Under the pieces are notes generated by a model. The model was not told the origin of the DNA, ran no database searches, and saw only the letters and a list, made by a program, of their open reading frames with translations. From positions 2,356,001-2,420,000 of the forward strand of contig NZ_CP012601.1 in the NCBI RefSeq assembly GCF_001278755.1: 64,000 nucleotides of DNA. The letters are read 5' to 3'. Shown one piece after another: positions 25,475 to 33,321 of the stretch (position 1 is its first letter; each line of letters opens with the position of its first letter). The stretch comes from Bacillus sp. FJAT-22090. Lineage in GTDB: Bacteria; Bacillota; Bacilli; Bacillales_A; Planococcaceae. A program made the position numbers and the translations under genes.

Positions 25475-25590
25475 CTTCCTTTATTCCTTTATTCCTTTAT
25501 TCCTTTAAATAACTACTACAAGACAATCTAAAATGCGAACGAAACGTTTATACATAGAACTCGACTAAGTAACCCCTTATATCAAAAAAA

Positions 25591-25635
25591 CTGAACTTCC
25601 AGTTGTTAGATAGTTTCTAACAAACGGAAGTCCAG
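25591..25635 (-). terminator. terminator of the YoxD-like gene
   Basis: Long stem (CTGGACTTCC and TTGTTAGA arms with one small bulge) followed on the minus strand by TTTTTTT, ~90 bp past the stop. Confidence 0.85.
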
Positions 25636-25726
25636 ATCTGTCGAATAAAGATTTTTTCTTATTTACTTATTTACTTATTTACTTAAAATGCTCTCTTGAT
25701 TGTTTATTATTCTATTCAAATCGAAT

Positions 25727-26446
25727 TTATGGATTCGTTGACCAAAGTCCCGCTTCCTTAATAAAGATACGTTTGTTCAGCTTCAACTGTGCAACGATAA
25801 ATTCTGCAATATCTTCCGGTTGCATCACTCTATCTGGATTGCCGTCGGTTAATTTATTTTCAAGAGCCAAATCTGTTGCGACAGTACTTGGTGCTAAAGC
25901 TGTCACACGAATATTATGCTTACGTACTTCCATCGCCAATGACTCTGTTATCCCAAACACTCCGAATTTTGAAGCGCTGTATGCACTTGTCAAGGGTGCT
26001 CCCTTTTGTCCAGCCGAAGAGGAGATATTAATGATATCGCCTGATTTCTGCTCGATCATTCCTGGTAGAACAGCACGTGTCACATAATACACACCCATTA
26101 AGTTCACTTGAATGATTTTTTCCCATTCCGAAACTTCCAAGTCCAGGAAATTGCCAAACTTCGCGATTCCTGCGTTATTGATTAATATGTCCACCTGACC
26201 CAATTCACTCGTTAATAACTCGATCGCCTGGGTCACTTCATCATTTGATGACACATCTGCTGTTGCAAACGTTGCTTTCACACCGAGTGCTTCTACTTCC
26301 TTCGCAACATTCTCTAATGTTGCTTCCGATTGTGCAAGAAGACCCACATTGACTCCTTCAGCAGCTAGTGCAAGAGCAATTGCACGTCCAATTCCTCTAC
26401 CCGCACCGGTAATTATGGCATTTTTGCCTGATAATGTTTCGCCCAT
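25727..26446 (-). CDS. yoxD: short-chain dehydrogenase/reductase, YoxD (FabG-like)
   Basis: 239 aa from the chosen start. Classical [22 protein letters not shown] (NADP-binding), [30 protein letters not shown] with catalytic S, Y and K (YSASKFG). It closely follows the B. subtilis YoxD sequence as I recall it, including the end [12 protein letters not shown]. YoxD is annotated as a 3-oxoacyl-ACP-reductase-like oxidoreductase; the true substrate is not known. The frame is open to 26461, but GGGAGGA overlaps that ATG. The ATG at 26444-26446 is spaced six bases from it and is preferred. Monocistronic. Confidence 0.88.
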   Translation of the reverse strand: MGETLSGKNAIITGAGRGIGRAIALALAAEGVNVGLLAQSEATLENVAKEVEALGVKATFATADVSSNDEVTQAIELLTSELGQVDILINNAGIAKFGNFLDLEVSEWEKIIQVNLMGVYYVTRAVLPGMIEQKSGDIINISSSAGQKGAPLTSAYSASKFGVFGITESLAMEVRKHNIRVTALAPSTVATDLALENKLTDGNPDRVMQPEDIAEFIVAQLKLNKRIFIKEAGLWSTNP

Positions 26447-26604
26447 CATGTTTCCTCCCATTGACTTTAAATACTTCCAAACTCAAAGTCAGTATATCTA
26501 ATAATGGGAATAGATGAAACAAATCCGACTTTAAGCCAATTATCCTTGCATTTGACAGATAATTTTTGCCTGATCCAGTAAAAGTAAAAAGGTGAAGTAT
26601 ATTT

Positions 26605-27213
26605 TTATTTAATCGTTTCAATAAAATGTTTTAATATCCTAGCCGTTAAACCCCAAATTGTATAATGCTCATAGTCATAGAACCATTCCTCTATTTTTCT
26701 CGCTCTCCATTGATACTGATTGCCATTAGCAATCTTATCATAAGGAAAATCAGTTGGTGGCATCGGTTGCACGGGTACATAATGTACGTAAGGCTCATGG
26801 TTTAAAAGCCATTTGACTGGTATCGTGAAAGTTTCCTCTACTTCTTGTTTGTTAAGAGAATATTCTTGTTGATCAATAGTTGCTACAAATGGATAGACGA
26901 TAAACGAGGAGGTTGGAACATAGACACTCAATTGTCCAAGAACATGGATGGATGCTGGATCGACACCTAATTCTTCATGTGTTTCTCGAATGGCTGCGTC
27001 TGACGGAGACGCATCTGTTGGATCAATTCGCCCTCCTGGAAAGCTAATATCCCCTGGCTGACTTCTCATCGTCATTGAACGCACTTCAAAAAGAACATGC
27101 CATTCGTCATTTATTTGAACAAGCGGAATCAAAACTGCAAACCGCATCGCTGTCTCCTCGCCAATAAATAGAGGTTGATCTTTTAGTTCATTCTTCATTT
27201 TATCGAGAAACAT
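26605..27213 (-). CDS. Nudix hydrolase, CoA pyrophosphatase-like
   Basis: 202 aa. The Nudix box is complete (GGRIDPTDASPSDAAIRETH, then EELGV) and preceded by RSQPGDISFP, the arrangement of the NudL/YeaB group that cleaves coenzyme A and related dinucleotides. The ATG at 27211 is chosen because AAGGAGG lies six bases upstream; the frame is open 18 bases further. No transmembrane or signal segment. It is alone, followed upstream by a 21-bp periodic element. Confidence 0.88.
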   Translation of the reverse strand: MFLDKMKNELKDQPLFIGEETAMRFAVLIPLVQINDEWHVLFEVRSMTMRSQPGDISFPGGRIDPTDASPSDAAIRETHEELGVDPASIHVLGQLSVYVPTSSFIVYPFVATIDQQEYSLNKQEVEETFTIPVKWLLNHEPYVHYVPVQPMPPTDFPYDKIANGNQYQWRARKIEEWFYDYEHYTIWGLTARILKHFIETIK

Positions 27214-27317
27214 GAAATTCCTCCTTACCACTCTTTATTTCATATACTTCCATCGTATCATGAAAAAACTTTAGCCGAAATCAGAAAAGGATTCTACTCA
27301 TATTTTGTCTTACATAA

Positions 27318-27429
27318 TGCCAGAAAATGGTTGAACGAGACAATCTCTGCCTTGAACACGACAAACTGCACTTTAAGCGCGACAAACCAACCCTCGAACA
27401 CGACAAACCACCTGCTCAAAGCGACAAAA
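27318..27429 (+). repeat. 21-bp periodic element, copy 4
   Basis: Head TGCCAGAAAATGGTTGAACG; GACAA at 27339, 27360, 27381, 27402 and 27423. From the ATG at 27327 the frame is open for 47 codons (EHDKLHF, KRDKPTL, EHDKPPA, QSDK) and runs into the end of the convergent dehydrogenase gene. No ribosome binding site. The A-run following it is shared with the downstream gene's terminator region. Confidence 0.9.
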
Positions 27430-27470
27430 CTAAAAAAAGCCCCTTGAAGAGACCTTTCTTTAGCATGTAG

Positions 27471-28340
27471 CTAGCTATTTTCTTTTAGTTGATTAATTCT
27501 TTCTATTATATGAATAATCTCGGCCGTTTCTTCTAATGGAACTGATGTAACCCCTGTTTCAAAAAATTTAATGACATGCTCAAGTAATCCTGCATAGTAT
27601 GGTTTTTCTTCTTCCCAGAGTTTCAGTGTATACACGTGTTCTTTTGAATGAAGTACTGCTCCAAATCGATTATGCCAAGAGTTTTCTCCACGGATAATCA
27701 CGTGATTGCCATTTGAAAAAGTTAAATGTAATTGCTCACAATCTGGCAGAAACTTCAGTTCCATGTCTTCCACTGCTGTTCCAAAGAGGGTGACAACCAT
27801 TTCTACTAAATGAATTCCATACCAGAAATAGCCAGGCATTTGCGCTTGCAATGGAGTCGGCCCAAAGAAATAACCGCTAAGAATATCTTTATTAGTCGCC
27901 ACTTTCATAACTGATTCTGAGAATCTTAAAGAAGAGGAGCTCATTACATGTGTATTAAACTCTTTACTTAGCTTAATCACTTCCTCCATCTCCGTACTGC
28001 TCATCACAATGGGCTTATCAATAAAAACCGGTTTGCCATAACCTACAACTTTCTTGAACCAATCTAAATGATTTCTACCATCAACCGTTCCAATAATTAC
28101 TGCATCGACCAGATTCATAAATTCATCAACATCATCAACAGGTACTACCCCATACTTCGTTGTAACTAATTCAAAATACTGCGGGAATCTATCCGCACTT
28201 ATTGGCAAATCCTTAGAAAAGGTAGGAATAGCATGAGTTATTCTAGCACCCTTGACATGATGAGGGTCACTTGAATCATTCAGTAATCTCGTAAAAATCT
28301 CACTATGAGAAGTATCTAACCCGATTAACCCAATATTCAT
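27471..28340 (-). CDS. Gfo/Idh/MocA-family oxidoreductase
   Basis: 289 aa. N-terminal Rossmann strand-loop MNIGLIGLDTSHSEIFTRLL, a VDAVIIGTVDGRNHLDW segment and GKPVFIDKPIV (family EKP motif as DKP). A C-terminal alpha/beta substrate domain follows with WYGIHLVEMVVTLFG. It should be an NAD(P)-dependent sugar or sugar-acid dehydrogenase. Its ATG overlaps the stop of the upstream regulator gene by four bases (ATGA). Last gene of the DapA-like operon. Confidence 0.85.
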   Translation of the reverse strand: MNIGLIGLDTSHSEIFTRLLNDSSDPHHVKGARITHAIPTFSKDLPISADRFPQYFELVTTKYGVVPVDDVDEFMNLVDAVIIGTVDGRNHLDWFKKVVGYGKPVFIDKPIVMSSTEMEEVIKLSKEFNTHVMSSSSLRFSESVMKVATNKDILSGYFFGPTPLQAQMPGYFWYGIHLVEMVVTLFGTAVEDMELKFLPDCEQLHLTFSNGNHVIIRGENSWHNRFGAVLHSKEHVYTLKLWEEEKPYYAGLLEHVIKFFETGVTSVPLEETAEIIHIIERINQLKENS

Positions 28341-29659
28341 ACGGTATTCTCCTCACTTTTTAGAAGAGAGAAAACTTGTCGCGGTCGTCCTCTTCTTGAT
28401 ATTTTTTCCATACCTATTACTTCTATTAATTTGCCGTCCAACCAAGACTGGATAATTCGGTGGGCACTCCTTGGTGTAATTCCTAAAACGGAAGCAAGTT
28501 CATGAGCTGTGAACTCGTTTTTCTTTTTTCGTTTTATTAATGCCATTGTTTTCTCCATATTTGCTGCACTCATACCGATAATCTCGGCTTTGTTTATTAA
28601 TAATTGATCTGTCATTGCTAATGGATATTTCAATGGGGCAATCAAATCGATCGGGCCAAAAACACTTCGGTCTTCCCTCACGATAAAGCAGCAAGATCCT
28701 CCACTATCTTGGGCTTGAATAAGCGCTACTCTTGCGTGGGAACCCGCCTCTAAGGCAGAAAACCCAAATCCAATCCCAATGGATAAGTGAACACCCAATT
28801 TCTTCTTTACTTCATCTACAATCGGCAAAAACTTATACCCTTCTGTAATTCGCTCAAAAATTCCTCTATTCGTTACAAACAAATATTCATTGCTGCTGAG
28901 AGCGGTTAAATATCCACTCATTTGTTCTGCAAAATGAAGGAGCATCCGATAAATATCATGGTTTCGTTTTTGTAGCTGATGCTCTGTCATAAAATCATTG
29001 ATGGGAGAAGCAGTATTTTCTATAAAGATTCTCCCTATAATAATCTGCATCTCTTTTTGTTTTCGTTGGTTCGTTCCTAGTAGCATTCTTTCGATTGCAA
29101 CAATAATATCTTCCTCTGAAGGCTTTAACCATTCGTTGAGAACGTTTTTATTTGTCAAGGATTCACTTACTAATTTCAAACTTGTAATTACAACTGTATC
29201 CGGATCTTTTGCTATGTTTTCAAGATGATAATTAAGCAAATCATATACATTTTCATTGGAGACCATGTCTTTAAAATTACAATAAGTAAATGTTTCTTCT
29301 AGATTATTTTTTACTATTTCTATATATTCATTTTGAATCCCATCAAAGCTTATTTGAGTGAGATTCTTTTTAGCTTTCAATTTATAAAGTGCTTGATAGA
29401 GTCCGGAGCCCTTTAAAGGAATATAAAATGCGGGAATATCCATCGGTACTTCTTCTTTAGCAACTAGGTACGGTATTCTGCCCGAATAAAATAAACAATC
29501 TACCTTATCTCTAAGTTCTATTGTGAAATCTTTCGCTTCTTCTAGCACATCCGACAATCGATAAATAGGCTGAATGGTAGGAAAGAGATCAAAGCACCTT
29601 ATGAGCGTTTCGCGAATCCAAAGTGGCCCAATTACCCCAACCGTTATATTTGTTTTCAT
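28337..29659 (-). CDS. transcriptional regulator with degenerate GGDEF/GTP-cyclohydrolase-like domain and winged helix
   Basis: About 440 aa. Residues ~1-215 are alpha/beta and unassigned. Residues ~230-360 resemble a nucleotide-cyclase-type palm domain (YLFVTNRGIFERITEGY, LGVHLSIGIGFGFSALEAGSHARVALIQAQ) without a GGDEF signature. The C-terminal ~65 residues look like a winged helix (FTAHELASVLGITPRSAHRI, ISRRGRPRQVFSL). It is probably a ligand- or nucleotide-sensing repressor/activator of this operon. A GTG 30 bases upstream lies inside a hairpin and before the GGAGG site, so the ATG at 29657-29659 is preferred. Co-translated with the dehydrogenase. Confidence 0.7.
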   Translation of the reverse strand: MKTNITVGVIGPLWIRETLIRCFDLFPTIQPIYRLSDVLEEAKDFTIELRDKVDCLFYSGRIPYLVAKEEVPMDIPAFYIPLKGSGLYQALYKLKAKKNLTQISFDGIQNEYIEIVKNNLEETFTYCNFKDMVSNENVYDLLNYHLENIAKDPDTVVITSLKLVSESLTNKNVLNEWLKPSEEDIIVAIERMLLGTNQRKQKEMQIIIGRIFIENTASPINDFMTEHQLQKRNHDIYRMLLHFAEQMSGYLTALSSNEYLFVTNRGIFERITEGYKFLPIVDEVKKKLGVHLSIGIGFGFSALEAGSHARVALIQAQDSGGSCCFIVREDRSVFGPIDLIAPLKYPLAMTDQLLINKAEIIGMSAANMEKTMALIKRKKKNEFTAHELASVLGITPRSAHRIIQSWLDGKLIEVIGMEKISRRGRPRQVFSLLKSEENTV

Positions 29660-29680
29660 AGCATCCTGGCCTCCAACGTG

Positions 29681-29708
29681 AAAAGACACATCTCATCATG
29701 TGTCTTTT
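29681..29708 (-). terminator. hairpin between the aldolase and regulator genes, possible partial terminator
   Basis: Perfect 11-bp stem AAAAGACACAT/ATGTGTCTTTT in the 58-bp gap; a short T-run follows on the minus strand. It could reduce regulator and dehydrogenase expression relative to the three upstream genes, or protect the upstream mRNA 3' end. Confidence 0.6.
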
Positions 29709-29717
29709 CCTTTTTCT

Positions 29718-30776
29718 TTATATTTCACTTTCCCTATTAAGATAAGACTGAACGAATTCATCGTCATTTAACTCGGGATAGGTCGAATAGACACGGTCAA
29801 TTTCTTCTGACTGACCAGAACTTAATACTTCATGATCCATTAAACACCAATTTCCTTGTAGAAGTCCCTGTCTTCTTAGAACCTCATTGATTCCAGCAAT
29901 GCTTCCTTTAAAATCATTTTTGGAATCAAAGAATGCAGCGTTCGCATCTGTTACATTTTGAGCAATAGTAAACCATTTCTTATCGACTTGATTGCTTTCA
30001 CGAGCAAGTTTTTGTTGTTCAAACAATTTTACTGCTTCATGCGTCCATACGGACCAATGCCCCAAAAGTCCACCAACAATTTGTTTAGTTACTATTTTAC
30101 CTTCTAGTTCAAAAGCATACGACGTAAATAAATCTGCAATAATATTATCGTCATTTCCTGTATAAAGCGCAATTTCATCTCTTCTGGAAGAAGCACACAC
30201 AGCACGTAATACATCTAAAGTAAGATAACGATTGAATGGAGCAATCTTAATTCCTACTACGTTTGGTATTTCCGCAAACGATTCCCAAAAATCATAACTG
30301 AAAACTCGGCCACCTACAGCTGGTTGGAGATAGAATCCAAACACCGGCAACTCATTTGCCACTTCTTTCGTTCTTTCCAAAAGTTCCTTTTCAGAATATT
30401 CATTTAATCCGCCGTTACTTAATAATACCATATCGTACCCAAGAGATTTAGCAATTTTTGTTTCTTCTAACGCTTGCTCAGTGCCTCCGCAAACACCTGC
30501 AATTTTTAAGAAGGGGCGTTGTAATTGAGCTTTCTCTACTTCTTCCATCGCAACTCTAAGAACCGTTTCATACAAATTAAAAGCAGGATCTCGAATTTCA
30601 AATTGAGTCGTATGAACACCGACAGCAATTCCACCTACACCAGCTTCCATATAGTATCTTGTCAATCTTCTCTGCGCCTTCTCATCCAGCTTCTTATCTC
30701 TAGTCAAAGCTAGAGGATGAGCTGGAATAAATGCTCCATCATGCAAATGCTTAATTAACTCAGGTGTTAATGCCAT
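29718..30776 (-). CDS. dihydrodipicolinate synthase (DapA)/aldolase family protein
   Basis: 352 aa, longer than DapA (~295). Class I aldolase features: the Schiff-base Lys in NVVGIKIAPFNRY, the Tyr in FGFYLQPAVGGR, and MVLLSNGG in place of the usual strand-end motif. The extra C-terminal ~50 residues are not recognised. The context (dehydrogenase, epimerase, transporter, regulator) points to breakdown of a sugar acid or similar carbonyl compound rather than lysine synthesis. Start and previous stop overlap as TAATG, with GGAAGGGGG upstream. Confidence 0.85.
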   Translation of the reverse strand: MALTPELIKHLHDGAFIPAHPLALTRDKKLDEKAQRRLTRYYMEAGVGGIAVGVHTTQFEIRDPAFNLYETVLRVAMEEVEKAQLQRPFLKIAGVCGGTEQALEETKIAKSLGYDMVLLSNGGLNEYSEKELLERTKEVANELPVFGFYLQPAVGGRVFSYDFWESFAEIPNVVGIKIAPFNRYLTLDVLRAVCASSRRDEIALYTGNDDNIIADLFTSYAFELEGKIVTKQIVGGLLGHWSVWTHEAVKLFEQQKLARESNQVDKKWFTIAQNVTDANAAFFDSKNDFKGSIAGINEVLRRQGLLQGNWCLMDHEVLSSGQSEEIDRVYSTYPELNDDEFVQSYLNRESEI

Positions 30777-31792
30777 TAAAACTCCCCCTTCCTCTCTTGG
30801 AAGTGAGTTGGTTTATTAATCGTCTCTCCATCATTCGCAACCCAATCAGCTGTCCATTCAATCATTTTTCTTATGGAAACTCGCGGATAACCAAATAATT
30901 TATGCGCTTTGCTTGCGTTATTTAACAGTGCATTATCTTGTTCTGCTCCAACAAAGACTGGCTTTTTACCAAACAGACGACCAAATTCGTTAGCGAGCCA
31001 TCTAACGGAAAGTGTCTCTGGACCAGTTACATTAAGAATAGTTGGAGGCGTACTTGCCAACAATAACGAGCGAATCGCATATTCATTGGCATCCCCTTGC
31101 CAAATAACATTTACATGTCCCATCGATATATCAAGCGGCTTTTCGTTATAAACGGATCTAGCGATTTCAAGTATTACTCCATACCGCATATCAATTGCAT
31201 AATTTAATCTAAAAATAGTGAGAGGTGTTTGATCCTTTTGGGAAAAATAAGTGAAAACTCTTTCCCTACCTAAAGAGGATTGGCCATATTCCCCAATTGG
31301 GGCAACCGGATGAAGTTCATCACACCCTCCAAAATATACAGGCACTAATGGATATACGTTCCCTGTTGAAAACGCAACAATATTGGAACCTTTAAAATGT
31401 TCTGCTACTCTACCAGGTAAATAAGCATTCATTGCCCATGTATAATGCTCATTACCAGTAGTCCCGAATTTATTACCTGCCATATAAATCACATTTTTCT
31501 CTACAGGTAGTCGCTTTAACTCTTCTTCGTTCAGTAAATCCGCGGCAATAGTCTCGATTCCCGCTCTTTCTAAATCCTCTTTCAATGTCCCAGATGAAAA
31601 ACGGGAAACACCGATTACTTTTTTATCAATACCAGCCTCGTCGATCGCTCTTTTTGCCATCACAGCAAGCGTTGGCCCCATCTTCCCTCCAATTCCTAGA
31701 ATTAGGATATTACCTTCTATTTTGACTATATCCTCAATCAATGCAGCAGATGGTTCTGTCATTAAGTTTTCTAATTCTTCAACTGTTTTCAA
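30776..31792 (-). CDS. NAD-dependent epimerase/dehydratase family protein
   Basis: 338 aa. Extended SDR fold with NILILGIGGKMGPTLAVMA as the dinucleotide loop, VIYMAGNKFGT, FSTGNVYP, and EYGQSSLGRERVF where the YxxxK motif is expected. The Tyr is present but the Lys position reads Ser, so the catalytic mechanism may differ. C-terminal LNVTGPETLSVRWLANEFG is typical of the family. The TTG start has AAGGGGGA six bases upstream. It overlaps the aldolase gene by one base. Confidence 0.82.
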   Translation of the reverse strand: MKTVEELENLMTEPSAALIEDIVKIEGNILILGIGGKMGPTLAVMAKRAIDEAGIDKKVIGVSRFSSGTLKEDLERAGIETIAADLLNEEELKRLPVEKNVIYMAGNKFGTTGNEHYTWAMNAYLPGRVAEHFKGSNIVAFSTGNVYPLVPVYFGGCDELHPVAPIGEYGQSSLGRERVFTYFSQKDQTPLTIFRLNYAIDMRYGVILEIARSVYNEKPLDISMGHVNVIWQGDANEYAIRSLLLASTPPTILNVTGPETLSVRWLANEFGRLFGKKPVFVGAEQDNALLNNASKAHKLFGYPRVSIRKMIEWTADWVANDGETINKPTHFQERKGEF

Positions 31793-31804
31793 CCTATATC
31801 CCCC

Positions 31805-33049
31805 TTATGAAAAAAAGATGTTTTTTACATTGTTAAACGCTAAATAGAATAAAACGAGCAGTCCAATAATCCCTAAAACATTACTTAGCATCTTATTTTT
31901 AAGCTCGCCCATCACTTTTTCATCGTTTGCAACAACTAAAATGGAAATAGCGATGAAAGGTACAACAAAAATCGTCACTGCTTGTGCAAAGATAATTAAA
32001 TTCAATGGTGCTGATCCAAAAACAATCCCAATCACAGAACCAAAGAGCATAACGAGAATTATTAAAAATTTCACTTTCATATTCGATAAGTTATTCCCTA
32101 CTCCAAAACCGTCCGCCAATAAAGATCCACCGATTGTTGCATTTCCCATTAGAGATGAAAAAGATGCACCAAACAAACCAAGCATGAAAACAAATGTACT
32201 CCAACTTCCGAAAAGCGGTTCTAACGCCAACCCCATTTCAGTAGCATCATTTACGATAAGCCCCTGTGGCTTTAAAATTGTTGCAGCAGTAATCATAATA
32301 AGAAATGAAATAAAACCTAGAAGAAAAATTCCTAAGAAGGATTCTTTTCTGCCACTTCCTGCATCGGAAATCGTCCAGCCTTTTTCTTTTACTAAATAAG
32401 ATTGATACAAGGCACCTACAATTGAAAAACTTGTTGCAAATAGCGCAATGATTAACCCTGTACTTCCCTTAGGAATGGTTGGGATGAACCCTTTAAAAAT
32501 ATCTACTAATGAAGGCTGAACCAAAATTACGGTAATAAGAAAAGCAAGAAGCATAATGACTACTAAAACAAGCATTAGTTTTTCTAGAATTTGATAAAAT
32601 TGTTTTGCAAACAACAAAGCAATGGATAATAGCGTAAAAATGACAATCCAAACTGTTGGATTCAAATTAGTAACTGTAGATACGGCTATACCTGTACCAA
32701 TCGCATTTCCTGCTTGAAAAGATGCAGTTACGAGAAAAGCTCCTATACCTATTAATAATCCTGCTGCAAAACCCCATTTTTCCTTAATAACTTCTATGAA
32801 ACTTGATTTTGCTGCTATCCCAATCCTCGTACTCATTTCTGTGTAGACCATCATCAAAATCACAGCTAATACAAGCGTCCATACTAATTGAGACCCATAT
32901 ATTGCCCCTATTTTGGACGACAACGTAACACTACCGGGACCTAGCACCAACGCCGAAGTTATTAGAGCAGGACCTAGATAATTAAAAATATTTTTCTTTG
33001 TGCCAACCTTCCTACTTGTTACAGCTCCCAATTTTGCCCCTTCATTCAC
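31805..33049 (-). CDS. Nramp-related membrane transporter lacking metal-binding motifs
   Basis: 414 aa, ~11 hydrophobic segments with the Nramp fold spacing. In TM1 the canonical DPGN metal motif is replaced (ALVLGPGSVTLSSKIGA). In TM6 the MPH motif is replaced (FATSFSIVGALYQSYLV). True Nramp manganese/iron carriers need these residues, so this member probably moves a different substrate, perhaps the compound metabolised by the rest of the operon. First gene of the operon; a GGGGGGA site precedes the ATG. Confidence 0.82.
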   Translation of the reverse strand: MNEGAKLGAVTSRKVGTKKNIFNYLGPALITSALVLGPGSVTLSSKIGAIYGSQLVWTLVLAVILMMVYTEMSTRIGIAAKSSFIEVIKEKWGFAAGLLIGIGAFLVTASFQAGNAIGTGIAVSTVTNLNPTVWIVIFTLLSIALLFAKQFYQILEKLMLVLVVIMLLAFLITVILVQPSLVDIFKGFIPTIPKGSTGLIIALFATSFSIVGALYQSYLVKEKGWTISDAGSGRKESFLGIFLLGFISFLIMITAATILKPQGLIVNDATEMGLALEPLFGSWSTFVFMLGLFGASFSSLMGNATIGGSLLADGFGVGNNLSNMKVKFLIILVMLFGSVIGIVFGSAPLNLIIFAQAVTIFVVPFIAISILVVANDEKVMGELKNKMLSNVLGIIGLLVLFYLAFNNVKNIFFS

Positions 33050-33158
33050 ATTAATCCCCCCATCTAATTAATTATTCTGAATACTTCTATAATTATATTA
33101 ACTTACCAAAACAATTAATGACATGACTTAAATACGTCTTTAATTCTGCATTGTAAAA

Positions 33159-33270
33159 TTCCATAATATGGCTTAATGAGACAACTGACGGCGTGAACGC
33201 GACAACTTATACTCCGTGGACGACAAACAAACACTCGAACACTACCAAGCACTCGTCCAAAGCGACAAAC
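33159..33270 (+). repeat. 21-bp periodic element, copy 5
   Basis: Head CCATAATATGGCTTAATGAG; GACAA at 33180, 33201, 33222, a degenerate TACCA at 33243 and GACAA at 33264. The ATG at 33168 again lies 12 bp before the first GAC, but two stop codons follow it at once. It ends directly at the A-run of the terminator of the convergent opp operon. Confidence 0.88.
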
Positions 33271-33275
33271 TAAAA

Positions 33276-33308
33276 AAACCCCTTCATCATTTCTCGATAA
33301 AGAGGTTT
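33276..33308 (-). terminator. terminator of the opp operon
   Basis: AAACCTCTT/AAGGGGTTT stem (one G-U) followed on the minus strand by TTTTTAG, 14 bp past the last stop. Confidence 0.8.
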
Positions 33309-33321
33309 CCTAAAATTGTAT

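Noticed and set aside
26397..26621. 74-codon frame overlapping the start of the YoxD-like gene
   Set aside because: It overlaps the conserved N-terminus of the reductase in another frame and has no binding site or family likeness.
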